Assembly: GCA_021443845.1 (NCBI GenBank)
Contig: JABUTA010000002.1
Coordinates: 9,308-53,983 of the forward strand
Source of the DNA: Parasporobacterium sp.
GTDB taxonomy: Bacteria; Bacillota; Clostridia; Lachnospirales; Lachnospiraceae
Direction of reading: 5' to 3'
Length of the DNA: 44,676 nt
Shown: positions 15,295 through 23,661 of the stretch, in pieces
Layout of the letters: every line of letters starts with the position of its first letter
Numbering within the stretch: position 1 is the first letter of the stretch
Notes under the pieces: model-generated
Databases searched by the model: none
Seen by the model: only the letters and a program-made list of their open reading frames with translations
Told to the model about the DNA's origin: nothing
Made by a program: the position numbers and the translations under genes

Positions 15295-16065
15295 TCACTT
15301 TCCCTGCCTGATGTCCAGATATTCGATTATTGTTTTAATTGCTGCTCCCATAACGGCATAATCCTGGAATCTGTGATCTGCCTTTTCAAATGGGATAAAA
15401 TCTATTGCATTATTTTCCGAAAATTCCATCACTGTTTCTATCGGAACAACTTCATCCTTTACTCCGTGAAGTATCAGCATCCTGTCCGCATAGTCCAGAT
15501 AATCATGACCGGTAATGTCATTTGTTCTGAGATCCTCCATAAACTGCAGATTTGCATTTATTTTCCTGTCGAAACCCACCTGAATGTCTTTTCCCTTGAG
15601 AAGTTTTTCATATTCGTCCGATTTCATTATACGGCGTAACATTACATCATACATTCTAACAGCAGGACACCTGAATACTGCCTTTTTAAAGGGCATGCCA
15701 TGTTCTGCAATATATTTAAAAAACAGATACCCACCGAAGCTTGTGGCATAAACGTATATATCATCCGTATTAAACTGTTTCGCAGCATACTCCAGCACTA
15801 TATCGATATATGTGCTGCAATCTTCGAGAAGCAGCTTCTTCTTTACATCATCACCATGACATGGCCAGTTGAATGTAATCACTGCTGCAGTCTTTACCCT
15901 TGAAAGCAGATTTTCCGCAAATCTTTCTGCAGCACGGTTATCCTTATGCCCTCCGAAACCATGCCCGAATATAACGACCGCGGATATATTTCTTATTTCG
16001 TTATAATATATTTTGCTTTTAATGCTATGGTGCAGTTCATTAATATCAAAATATCTCCTGTTCAT
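15295..16065 (-). CDS. Alpha/beta hydrolase
   Basis: This 256-residue cytoplasmic alpha/beta hydrolase shows the oxyanion segment FGHGFGGHKDN, nucleophile elbow ATSFGG, acid in HGVKDEVVP and histidine in ADHRF. Its ATG at 16065 overlaps the stop of the SDR gene (TAATG), so the two are translationally coupled; a GTG 9 nt upstream is less likely. The likely reaction is cleavage of an ester or other acyl group. In this operon it might deacylate a glycoside substrate (for example an acetyl or malonyl glycoside) or open a lactone. That role is inference. Confidence 0.88.
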   Translation of the reverse strand: MNRRYFDINELHHSIKSKIYYNEIRNISAVVIFGHGFGGHKDNRAAERFAENLLSRVKTAAVITFNWPCHGDDVKKKLLLEDCSTYIDIVLEYAAKQFNTDDIYVYATSFGGYLFFKYIAEHGMPFKKAVFRCPAVRMYDVMLRRIMKSDEYEKLLKGKDIQVGFDRKINANLQFMEDLRTNDITGHDYLDYADRMLILHGVKDEVVPIETVMEFSENNAIDFIPFEKADHRFQDYAVMGAAIKTIIEYLDIRQGK

Positions 16066-17045
16066 TATATCCACTTCATTCTCTTATAAAACTCAACCAT
16101 GGCATGAGCGGTTTCAGCTGCAGGACGCGGTGCATATCCAAGGTCCTTTACTGCCAATTCGCTGGAATGTACTGGTTTTTCATTGAGCCTCGCAATTGTA
16201 TACCGGGTAAACACAGGCTCCTTTTTCTTCAGTCTCATAAAGGGCTCATATACTGCTGCCGCTGCCCTCATAGCCCATACAGGAATGTACCACTTTATTT
16301 TTTTCAGGCCTGCTTCTTTCCTCATCATATTTACGAAATCGGATATATCACAGTACTCATTTGACAGGATATAACTTTCACCTTTCCGTCCTACGGAAAG
16401 TGCCTCAACCGCTGCTTTTGCAACATCCCTGCTGTCGGTTATTTCACATGCCCCCCTGATAAAGGGAGCGTATCTGTGCCTGAGACATCTTATAAAAGCA
16501 GAAGTGACAAAACCTTTTCTGTAGTCATCAGGTCCCATTACCGTACAGGGGAGCAGAATACATGCATCAAGTCCTTCCGAAGCTGCTTTGATCACCAGTC
16601 TGGAGGCCCTGGCTTTTGTTTTTGCATAGCCGCCTCTTACCCGGTCCGAATCATAGTATGGATGTACCATTACTCCGTCCTGTCCCACTGCAGACTCAAT
16701 TGCACTTATATATACGAGGCCTGCATTTTTTTCTCTGCAGATTTCTACGATATTTTTTGTTCCGAGAGTATTGACTCTGTATAACTTATCCGTAATTTTT
16801 CTTCTGACGGACATAAATGATGCAGCATGGATTACTTTTATTTCTCCATCCACATCAAATATCTCATTGAGTGACTTCTTTTTCGTAATATCACCGGTAT
16901 ATACTTTTGCTCCCAGTTCCTCCAGAAGAGGTTTTGTTTTCTCGGATCTTATAAGGCAGCGGGGCGTAATACCTCTGCCCAGAAGTTCCTTCACGATTGC
17001 GAATCCCAGGACTCCTCCGGCTCCGGTCACGATATATTCAGCCAT
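16065..17045 (-). CDS. NAD(P)-dependent extended SDR (epimerase/dehydratase, dihydroflavonol-reductase-like)
   Basis: This 326-residue extended short-chain dehydrogenase has the nucleotide-binding TGAGGVLG at 7-14, the catalytic YxxxK in GGYAKTKA and an upstream Ser in VYISAIES. The overall pattern fits nucleotide-sugar epimerases and dihydroflavonol-4-reductase-like enzymes, which sequence alone cannot separate. It could reduce or oxidise a sugar carbonyl released by the deglycosidase, or act on the aglycone. The ATG at 17045 has a GAGGAGGAAGT site; the gene lies 40 bp after the Gfo/Idh/MocA gene and overlaps the hydrolase gene by 1 bp. Confidence 0.88.
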   Translation of the reverse strand: MAEYIVTGAGGVLGFAIVKELLGRGITPRCLIRSEKTKPLLEELGAKVYTGDITKKKSLNEIFDVDGEIKVIHAASFMSVRRKITDKLYRVNTLGTKNIVEICREKNAGLVYISAIESAVGQDGVMVHPYYDSDRVRGGYAKTKARASRLVIKAASEGLDACILLPCTVMGPDDYRKGFVTSAFIRCLRHRYAPFIRGACEITDSRDVAKAAVEALSVGRKGESYILSNEYCDISDFVNMMRKEAGLKKIKWYIPVWAMRAAAAVYEPFMRLKKKEPVFTRYTIARLNEKPVHSSELAVKDLGYAPRPAAETAHAMVEFYKRMKWI

Positions 17046-17085
17046 AATACTTCCTCCTCACCGCAGAATAACATCATTAATGATT

Positions 17086-18225
17086 TCACATTTCTACCCA
17101 GCAGGATCCGTTCTGAATCGACTTAACTGCTGCATCCACGAACCTGACACCGTTTATTCCGGCATCTATCGTTGGATAATCCTTTGCAGGTTCTGCATCA
17201 GGACATTCCTTCAGTTTAAGATAGTCTTCTATTACATTTTTGTAAATATTGGCAAATGCCACCATAAATCCCTCAGGGTGTCCCGCAGGCAGATGTGTCA
17301 TGGAAGCCGCTTTTATTCCGTTCAGATAAGGATTTCCCCTGGTAATTACTCTGGCAGGCTCGCCTTTAGGGGAGTATATGAGGTTGTCCGGCTCATGCTG
17401 GTTCCATTCAATATATCCCTCGGTTCCGCAGACTCTGATCTTCAGTCCATTACCGTTTCCTGACGCAATCTGTGTTACCCAGAACGAACCGTTAACTCCG
17501 TTATCAAACTGCACCAGGAGATTTGAATTGGTCTCCAGCTGTTTTCCGTAATAATCAGCCGTTGCAAGGAGCCTCTTTATCCTGAGGCCTGTGATATAAT
17601 TTACCATATATTCAATATGAGTACCTATGTCTCCCAGAGCATTTGCCTTGCCGCATTTTGCAGGATCCAGTCTCCATACATACCTGCCGGAATCACCGGT
17701 CACGGCATCCAGCAGCCAGTCCTGCACATATTCACCGTTTACTGCCATAATGGTACCGATCATGCCGCTTTTTATCATTTCGGCAGCTACTTTAACCATT
17801 ACATATCCCATATATGTATAGGTGACTGCAAAAAAAAGTTTTTTATCTTCGACAATAGCCTTAAGTTCTTCAGCTTCCTCTATTGTAAAACACAGGGGTT
17901 TTTCACATATAACATTAATTCCCGCTTCAAGAAATGTCTTTGCTATCTCATAATGGGTATCGTTCGGTGTCACTATACTTACAAACTCGATTCCGTCGCT
18001 GCGCCGGCTCTCCGCTTCGGCCATTTCTTTATAGGAATCATATATCCTGTCATTGTCAATGTCACAGTAATCTCCTGTCTGAAGATTTTTTTCTCTGTCC
18101 CTAGAGGAAAAACATCCTGCAGCAAGCTCGGCACAAGCATTAACAGATAATGCATTCCTGTGAACATTGCCAATGAATGATTCAAGATGTCCGCCTACCA
18201 TTCCAAATCTTACTTTAGTTTTCAT
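17086..18225 (-). CDS. Gfo/Idh/MocA oxidoreductase, candidate glycoside 3-dehydrogenase
   Basis: This 379-residue protein has the N-terminal Rossmann fold (FGMVGG at 7-12 followed by SFIGNVHR), the signature EKP at 108-110 and the active-site stretch GDIGTHIEY with Asp199 and His203. The FIGxVHR pattern after the glycine loop is typical of the subgroup acting on sugar hydroxyls. In gut C-glycoside degradation the first step is oxidation of the sugar 3-OH by such an enzyme (DgpA), giving the 3-oxo glycoside that the alpha/beta deglycosidase splits. Being in one operon with both subunits makes this role the best guess. Start: ATG at 18225 behind GGAGGGGG, 18 bp after glpK. Inositol dehydrogenase is the main alternative. 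Confidence 0.85.
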   Translation of the reverse strand: MKTKVRFGMVGGHLESFIGNVHRNALSVNACAELAAGCFSSRDREKNLQTGDYCDIDNDRIYDSYKEMAEAESRRSDGIEFVSIVTPNDTHYEIAKTFLEAGINVICEKPLCFTIEEAEELKAIVEDKKLFFAVTYTYMGYVMVKVAAEMIKSGMIGTIMAVNGEYVQDWLLDAVTGDSGRYVWRLDPAKCGKANALGDIGTHIEYMVNYITGLRIKRLLATADYYGKQLETNSNLLVQFDNGVNGSFWVTQIASGNGNGLKIRVCGTEGYIEWNQHEPDNLIYSPKGEPARVITRGNPYLNGIKAASMTHLPAGHPEGFMVAFANIYKNVIEDYLKLKECPDAEPAKDYPTIDAGINGVRFVDAAVKSIQNGSCWVEM

Positions 18226-18243
18226 GCTGCCCCCTCCATTATA

Positions 18244-19737
18244 TTATTCGGCCCATTCAAGGGACCGCTGCACTGCTCTGTGCCACTCCCTTATTCCCGC
18301 TGAGCGTTTTTCCTCTGATAAAGCCGGAATGAACGACTGCTGATCCATATCCACGCTGTTGATTATATCGTCTTTATCTGACCAGAACCCCACAGCCAGA
18401 CCTGCAAGAAACGCCGCTCCCAGAGCAGTTGTCTCTGCATTTGAACCTCTGTACAGCGTCAGGCTGCTTATATCTGCCTGCATCTGCATAAGCAGATTGT
18501 TTCTGCTGGCTCCTCCGTCAACCCTGATGGATCTGAGTTCAAAACCGGATGCTTCCTTCATAGCGTCTGCAACATCATTTGTCTGGTACGCAATAGCTTC
18601 AAGAGCCGCCCTGATAATATGATATTTATTGACGCCCCTGGTGATTCCCACTATAGTACCCCTGGCGTACTGATCCCAGTAAGGTGCACCCAGCCCGGTG
18701 AAGGCAGGTACAACATAACATCCGTTCGTATCGTTCACCTTTCCTGCCAGGAATTCCGAGTCTTTTGCACTTTCTATGAGTTTAAGTTCATCTCTGAGCC
18801 ATTGAATTACCGATCCTGCAGAAAAAACCGAACCCTCAAGAGCGTAATCAATCTCTCCGCCCTGTCCCCAGGCAATAGTGGTAACTATCCCTTTATCCGA
18901 AAATACCGGGCGTTTTCCGGTATTCATCAGCATAAAACAGCCCGTACCGTATGTATTTTTTATATCTCCGGGATTAAAGCATTTCTGTCCGAACAAAGAT
19001 GCCTGCTGATCCCCTGCAGCTCCGGAAACAGCTATCGGTCCTCCGAGAACTTCCCTGTCTGTCATGCCGTAAATGCAGCTTGAAGGCATTACCTCCGGAA
19101 GCATGGATGCGGGAATATTGAGAAGCCTCAGTATATCCTGATCCCATTCAAGGGTATTAATATTAAACATCATAGTTCTGGATGCATTTGAATAGTCTGT
19201 CACATGCACCCTGCCGGCAGTAAGCTTCCATATAATCCAGGTCTCAACAGTTCCGAAAAGGAGTTCACCTTTTTCTGCTTTTTCCATTGCCCCTGGAACA
19301 TTCTCAAGTATCCATCTGATCTTGGTGCCGGAAAAATAAGCATCAACAACCAATCCCGTCTTTAATCTTATTCTTTCAGAAAAGCCTGATGCTTTTAGTT
19401 CATTGCAGTAATCCGATGTTCTCCTGCACTGCCATACTATTGCATTGTAAACAGGTTTGCCCGAAATCTTATCCCATACAACGGCAGTTTCACGCTGATT
19501 GGTAATACCTATCGCGGCAATATCAGAATGAACCGCACCAATGCTGTTCATTGCCTCTCTGGCAACATATACCATGGAATACCATATCTCATCAGGATCA
19601 TGTTCTACCCATCCCGGTCTGGGATATATCTGTTTAAATTCTTTCTGAGCAAAGGCACAAACCCTGCCTTTTCTGTCAAACAGCATGCATCTGTTGCTGG
19701 TGGTACCTGCATCCAGAGCCATAATGTATTCTGCCAT
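18244..19737 (-). CDS. glpK: Glycerol kinase
   Basis: This 497-residue FGGY kinase phosphorylates glycerol to glycerol 3-phosphate. The start is the ATG at 19737 ([16 protein letters not shown]), with GGAG inside the end of the glycosyltransferase gene and only 1 bp between stop and start. The glycerol-contacting residues of GlpK are kept: NQRET (Arg/Glu pair), [14 protein letters not shown] (Tyr) and [11 protein letters not shown] (Asp). No glpF or glpD lies nearby, and placing glpK between a glycosyltransferase and a sugar oxidoreductase is odd. It may phosphorylate glycerol freed from a glycosylglycerol or related substrate, but the sequence itself predicts ordinary glycerol kinase. Confidence 0.95.
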   Translation of the reverse strand: MAEYIMALDAGTTSNRCMLFDRKGRVCAFAQKEFKQIYPRPGWVEHDPDEIWYSMVYVAREAMNSIGAVHSDIAAIGITNQRETAVVWDKISGKPVYNAIVWQCRRTSDYCNELKASGFSERIRLKTGLVVDAYFSGTKIRWILENVPGAMEKAEKGELLFGTVETWIIWKLTAGRVHVTDYSNASRTMMFNINTLEWDQDILRLLNIPASMLPEVMPSSCIYGMTDREVLGGPIAVSGAAGDQQASLFGQKCFNPGDIKNTYGTGCFMLMNTGKRPVFSDKGIVTTIAWGQGGEIDYALEGSVFSAGSVIQWLRDELKLIESAKDSEFLAGKVNDTNGCYVVPAFTGLGAPYWDQYARGTIVGITRGVNKYHIIRAALEAIAYQTNDVADAMKEASGFELRSIRVDGGASRNNLLMQMQADISSLTLYRGSNAETTALGAAFLAGLAVGFWSDKDDIINSVDMDQQSFIPALSEEKRSAGIREWHRAVQRSLEWAE

Positions 19738-19738
19738 A

Positions 19739-20935
19739 TTATTTCTCCAGATATCTGATAAGTGCTTCTGCTGATGCACCTGCACCTCCGAGAGACTTCA
19801 TATCATCGCTGTATTCTTTAAGGGTTTCTTTATATTTTCTGTCATTAAGAAGTGTTTCTATTTTATTTCTGAGAGCTTCAGATGTCAGTTCTTCCTTTGA
19901 AAGGAATGCAAATCCCAGCCCTTTATCCTCGATCTGTCTTGCTGTGATTGCCTGCTCATCCATCTGTGGAACGGCGATCATGGGAACGCCGAAATAAATA
20001 GATTCACTTGTTCCGCCCATTCCCCCATGAGTAATAAAAACATCAGACTGGGAAAGAATATCCAGCTGGGGGACCATTTTGCCGATTTCAACATTGGCGG
20101 GGATATCTGTCAGAGCTTCAGGATCAACTGCACCCAGCGCAACAAAAACATTGATATCCATATCCCTGACAGCATCAAACAGTATCGGATAATAGCCCAG
20201 CCAGTTAAATACCGTACCAAGTGATGAGTAAAGAAGAGATTTTCCGTTATCCGGTGCCTTCCATGTTCCGAATGCCTTGCGTTCACCCATCTGGACACCG
20301 GTAAATACAAAGCTGTCATCAAATGTTTCAGCCTTGGGAACGAGCTTTTTCTGGACCATTACAATATTGAAATCTCCCCGTCCGTCAAAAATCTCCTTTA
20401 CTGTCATCATCCTGCAGCCGTATTTCTCCGCAAATCCTGCTGCAATGCCTGCAGCTGCCTGCACAAGAGGGTGTTCCGGGGATACTCCCGAAAAGCCTGC
20501 AGATACAGAATAATCATCATTGGAAGGATAGCTGGTGTAGAGCATGATATTCGGGACTTTCAGATGATCTGCCGCTATTGTTCCCGCTATACCTGCAAAA
20601 TCATGAACTATTGCATCAGGTCTGTCTTCTTCAAGCACTTGAAGGATATCTTCAATATATGCTCCTGCCTCATTCAGGAAGATGAAGGGAACTGTAGCTG
20701 CTACATTTTCGTCAGCACCCTCCTTTTTGTCTTCCTTATCATCATTATCCGGCTTTGGTCCTGCCATCCAGGATCTGCAGGCCACAAACTTCGCGCCTGT
20801 GGGCTCAACAATCTGCCTGAAGTCCTCTGTGCAGAAATATGTTACACGCATTCCCCGTTTAATGAGCTCCGTTACGAATGAAAGTGTCGGATTAACATGT
20901 CCGAATGCCCCAAGTGAAACAACTGCTATATGCAT
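19739..20935 (-). CDS. GT1 glycosyltransferase (MGT/YjiC type)
   Basis: This 398-residue GT-B protein has an N-terminal acceptor domain starting [16 protein letters not shown] and a C-terminal donor domain with LYSSLGT and the PSPG-like [24 protein letters not shown] stretch. The family (macrolide glycosyltransferases, Bacillus YjiC) moves sugar from UDP-sugars to lipids, macrolides and flavonoids. It is the first gene of the operon, with AGGAGGAG before the ATG at 20935. A glycosyltransferase and a putative deglycosidase in one operon is unusual: it may conjugate or detoxify the aglycone, make the glycoside the other enzymes use, or make a glycolipid. A lysine/aspartate-rich insert (residues about 62-76) lies in the acceptor domain. 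Confidence 0.9.
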   Translation of the reverse strand: MHIAVVSLGAFGHVNPTLSFVTELIKRGMRVTYFCTEDFRQIVEPTGAKFVACRSWMAGPKPDNDDKEDKKEGADENVAATVPFIFLNEAGAYIEDILQVLEEDRPDAIVHDFAGIAGTIAADHLKVPNIMLYTSYPSNDDYSVSAGFSGVSPEHPLVQAAAGIAAGFAEKYGCRMMTVKEIFDGRGDFNIVMVQKKLVPKAETFDDSFVFTGVQMGERKAFGTWKAPDNGKSLLYSSLGTVFNWLGYYPILFDAVRDMDINVFVALGAVDPEALTDIPANVEIGKMVPQLDILSQSDVFITHGGMGGTSESIYFGVPMIAVPQMDEQAITARQIEDKGLGFAFLSKEELTSEALRNKIETLLNDRKYKETLKEYSDDMKSLGGAGASAEALIRYLEK

Positions 20936-20977
20936 ACCTCTCCTCCTGATAAAAACTGCAATCCTGAAGCCGTAATA

Positions 20978-21017
20978 TATGTAAACACATAATACATTAA
21001 AACTTCAAGTATATAAA
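20978..21017 (-). promoter_or_regulatory. Candidate promoter and operator of the glycoside operon
   Basis: On the minus strand TTTATA (21012-21017), a 17-bp spacer and TATTAT (20989-20994) form a plausible promoter. A palindrome TATGT-AAAC-ACATA (20978-20991), flanked by TAAT/ATTA, overlaps the -10 and start point and could hold a repressor. No regulator gene is in the operon. Confidence 0.4.
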
Positions 21018-21117
21018 TAACCCTGTGTATTTAATCCGTTATTTTTTTCTTTCCCCGGAACAGCACCTGTGCAAAAGCCGGTAAAAAGCTCATATCAGTT
21101 ATAACATAAAAGGAGAA

Positions 21118-21138
21118 GGAACCATTTTCAATGATTCC
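21118..21138 (-). terminator. Weak terminator-like hairpin after the HD-GYP gene
   Basis: GGAACCATT (21118-21126) pairs with AATGATTCC (21130-21138) across a 3-nt loop, with one wobble pair. On the minus strand CTTCTCCTTTTA follows, a poor T-run, so some read-through into the glycosyltransferase gene is possible. Confidence 0.45.
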
Positions 21139-21150
21139 CCCATTCTTATA

Positions 21151-23661
21151 TCAATATTCAATAACTTCTATACTGCCTGACTTCACTCCGTTCACAAAAA
21201 TATCAGCCAGCCACGGATCAAACTGGGTTCCTTTATTTCTTTCAATTTCCTCAAGCGCACTTTCAACACTCATACTGTATTTATATGACCGTTTTGAAAC
21301 CATGGCATCAAAAGCATCTGCAATAGACAGACATCTGGCGCCTATAGGAATATATTCTCCCTTTATTCTTCTCGGATATCCGGTTCCGTCATATTTTTCA
21401 TGATGTCCAAGAACCGCAGGAATCACATAATCCAGGTCCGGCAGATGACGTATCATTTCAATCGAACGTTCAACATGCTGTCTCATCACACTGAATTCCT
21501 CATCGGTAAGAATCCCCTCCTTGGACAATATAGCATCCGGAATGCCGATTTTTCCTATATCATGCAGAAGTCCGGCCTGCCTTACTACCTCTACCAGTTC
21601 CTCATTCAGACCGGCCAGCTGTGCAATCCTGACAGCATATTTTGATACGCATTGTGAGTGATTGAAGGTGTAATGGTCCTTGGCATCAATAGCTGCAGTA
21701 AGGGCATATATCGTTGAATAAAGTTCACTGATGTTATCCCCTTTATTTTCCTGCCGGTCATCCTTCATATTCACAGTGAATACCGCTATATCATTTTTTC
21801 CCTTCTGCTTGATTCTGAAAACAGCCATGTTGGCATATGAGATCAGCTGATTCATATTTGTAGCTGAGTAGGGATATGTGCAGATTCCGGCAGAAAATGT
21901 AAGGAATTTCTTTGTGGCTTCCGGACTTTTCTCAATTGTGTCAGCCAGAAGTTCCCTCACGTCTTCTGCAATTCTCACAGCCTGTGCACTGTCACACTGC
22001 GGAAGAAGTACGCCGAATTCCTTTCCGCTGTATCTGGCGGTAAGTCCTCTGGCACCGACTATAGTCCTTATCATTTCGGTAAACCCCTTAAGTATCCTGT
22101 CTCCTTCTGCCTCACCGTACAGTTCATTGTAAAGGCTGAAATCATCAAGATTAAACAGGATCAATGTTACAGGAGATTTCGTCTTATCATTAAGAGCCGC
22201 CTCAACAGCTCTGATAAGGGCTCGTCTGTTATATGCTCCTGTCAGAAGGTCACAGTTTGCCTCCCGCTTCATCTGGGCATATAACCGTGCGTTTTTGATC
22301 ACCATTGACGCAACCGAAGCAAGCGAACTGAGAAAACTGATATCTTCGTATGTAAAGTCTGATTTTCTGCCGCTCTTTCCTGAAAACACACTGACTCCCA
22401 TTACATGATCTCCATCCATGAATGGAAGGATATATCTGGCATTAACCGATTCAAACATCTTTTTCTCAGCTTCCCACATACCTCTGTATGCCGAAGACCG
22501 TTTGAAATCATCATAAAATACGCCCTCTCCTGTTTTTTTCAGTTTATCAATAACAGGATTATCAGCAGATATGGTCAACGATCTGTCAAGACTGCCTATT
22601 TCAGAAGTCCCTATATAACTGCGCTCACTTTCAGAAAACATCGCAATATGGATTGATTCAGCCGCAATCATATCTTTTGATACCTGATAGAATCTTGAAA
22701 GCACATCCTTCATTTCAAGTGAAGAATTAACTGCCACGGAAAACCTGCGGACTTCCTCATTCCTTCTTTCGCTTTCACGGATGAACAGCTTTCTCAGAAG
22801 GCTGTTAAGAAGTATGTATAATGCGACAGCAACAATTGAACATATAAGAGCTACAAGTACGGTGGGTTTTCTTATTACACCCCCGAATATATTGTCTACC
22901 AGTAATATCAGTTTATCCCCATAATGAGCAAAAAGAGCTGCAGTGGCTACAAGGGACAGAATAAACACTGCACCGGAGGATGCAACCTGCCCTACGGCAT
23001 AAATACGTTTTTTGCAGAATGCATAATAAATCAGGCACGCGTTGATCATACAGGCAAGTGTATCATTCGGAAAAGTATTCATTGCAGGAATCATATCCAG
23101 AAGGACTCCTGCAAGCATGATGAGCATTCCGACCAGCAGCGGCATAATGTACTTCCACTGCACCATGTCATCCATAATGCTGGCTCTGACCTCAAATACT
23201 ATACTTATGATAATTATTATTGAGAAAAGTATGGGAATTAATGACCATATATAAACATCATATTTGAAAATGTATTCTCCGTCTACATACTCCATGCGGG
23301 CATTTCCGACAAATACATTGAAAAAGTTCAGTATTACAAGGACGGTTGTTATGATGCCGTATATCAGCTTGATAAAACTGCCTTTGCGTTTTGTGTATGA
23401 TGTGGCCAGCAGATAGTACAGGTAAGGTACAAGAAACAGACCGGTCAGAGATATTTCCCACCAGAATTCAGTACCCGGACCAAGACCGAGGCGCATGCAC
23501 AGAGAGCCCGCACACCACAGGATAAAGGCCACGAGAAGAGCCATGAATGACTTTATTTCTTTAGACTTTTTTGCCGTTATCAGGGTGAATAACAGAAAGA
23601 TGTTGCAAAGAAGGGCAAATGTTGGCACAGAAGTGAAAAGTATCTCATTTACTGAGGACAA
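21151..23661 (-). CDS. 7TM-GAF-degenerate GGDEF-HD-GYP signalling protein
   Basis: This 836-residue membrane protein starts at a TTG at 23661, 8 nt after AGGAGG; an upstream GTG at 23670 abuts the site and is unlikely. Residues about 5-295 hold seven or eight hydrophobic segments (HisKA_7TM-like sensor), then a GAF-like domain (about 310-455), a GGDEF domain (about 465-625) and an HD-GYP domain (about 650-836). The cyclase motif reads SGKEF instead of GGDEF, so cyclase activity is doubtful. The HD-GYP half is intact: LLHDIGKIGIPD, HH in GHHEKYDGTGYP and SIADAFDAM. It is thus likely a cyclic-di-GMP phosphodiesterase, with the GGDEF part perhaps sensing GTP. The start overlaps the GH3 gene by 17 bp, implying coupled translation. 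Confidence 0.9.
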   Translation of the reverse strand: MSSVNEILFTSVPTFALLCNIFLLFTLITAKKSKEIKSFMALLVAFILWCAGSLCMRLGLGPGTEFWWEISLTGLFLVPYLYYLLATSYTKRKGSFIKLIYGIITTVLVILNFFNVFVGNARMEYVDGEYIFKYDVYIWSLIPILFSIIIIISIVFEVRASIMDDMVQWKYIMPLLVGMLIMLAGVLLDMIPAMNTFPNDTLACMINACLIYYAFCKKRIYAVGQVASSGAVFILSLVATAALFAHYGDKLILLVDNIFGGVIRKPTVLVALICSIVAVALYILLNSLLRKLFIRESERRNEEVRRFSVAVNSSLEMKDVLSRFYQVSKDMIAAESIHIAMFSESERSYIGTSEIGSLDRSLTISADNPVIDKLKKTGEGVFYDDFKRSSAYRGMWEAEKKMFESVNARYILPFMDGDHVMGVSVFSGKSGRKSDFTYEDISFLSSLASVASMVIKNARLYAQMKREANCDLLTGAYNRRALIRAVEAALNDKTKSPVTLILFNLDDFSLYNELYGEAEGDRILKGFTEMIRTIVGARGLTARYSGKEFGVLLPQCDSAQAVRIAEDVRELLADTIEKSPEATKKFLTFSAGICTYPYSATNMNQLISYANMAVFRIKQKGKNDIAVFTVNMKDDRQENKGDNISELYSTIYALTAAIDAKDHYTFNHSQCVSKYAVRIAQLAGLNEELVEVVRQAGLLHDIGKIGIPDAILSKEGILTDEEFSVMRQHVERSIEMIRHLPDLDYVIPAVLGHHEKYDGTGYPRRIKGEYIPIGARCLSIADAFDAMVSKRSYKYSMSVESALEEIERNKGTQFDPWLADIFVNGVKSGSIEVIEY

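Noticed and set aside
16771-17463. Plus-strand reading frame of 230 codons
   Set aside because: It is antisense to the SDR and oxidoreductase genes, both of which have clear family motifs and good ribosome binding sites.
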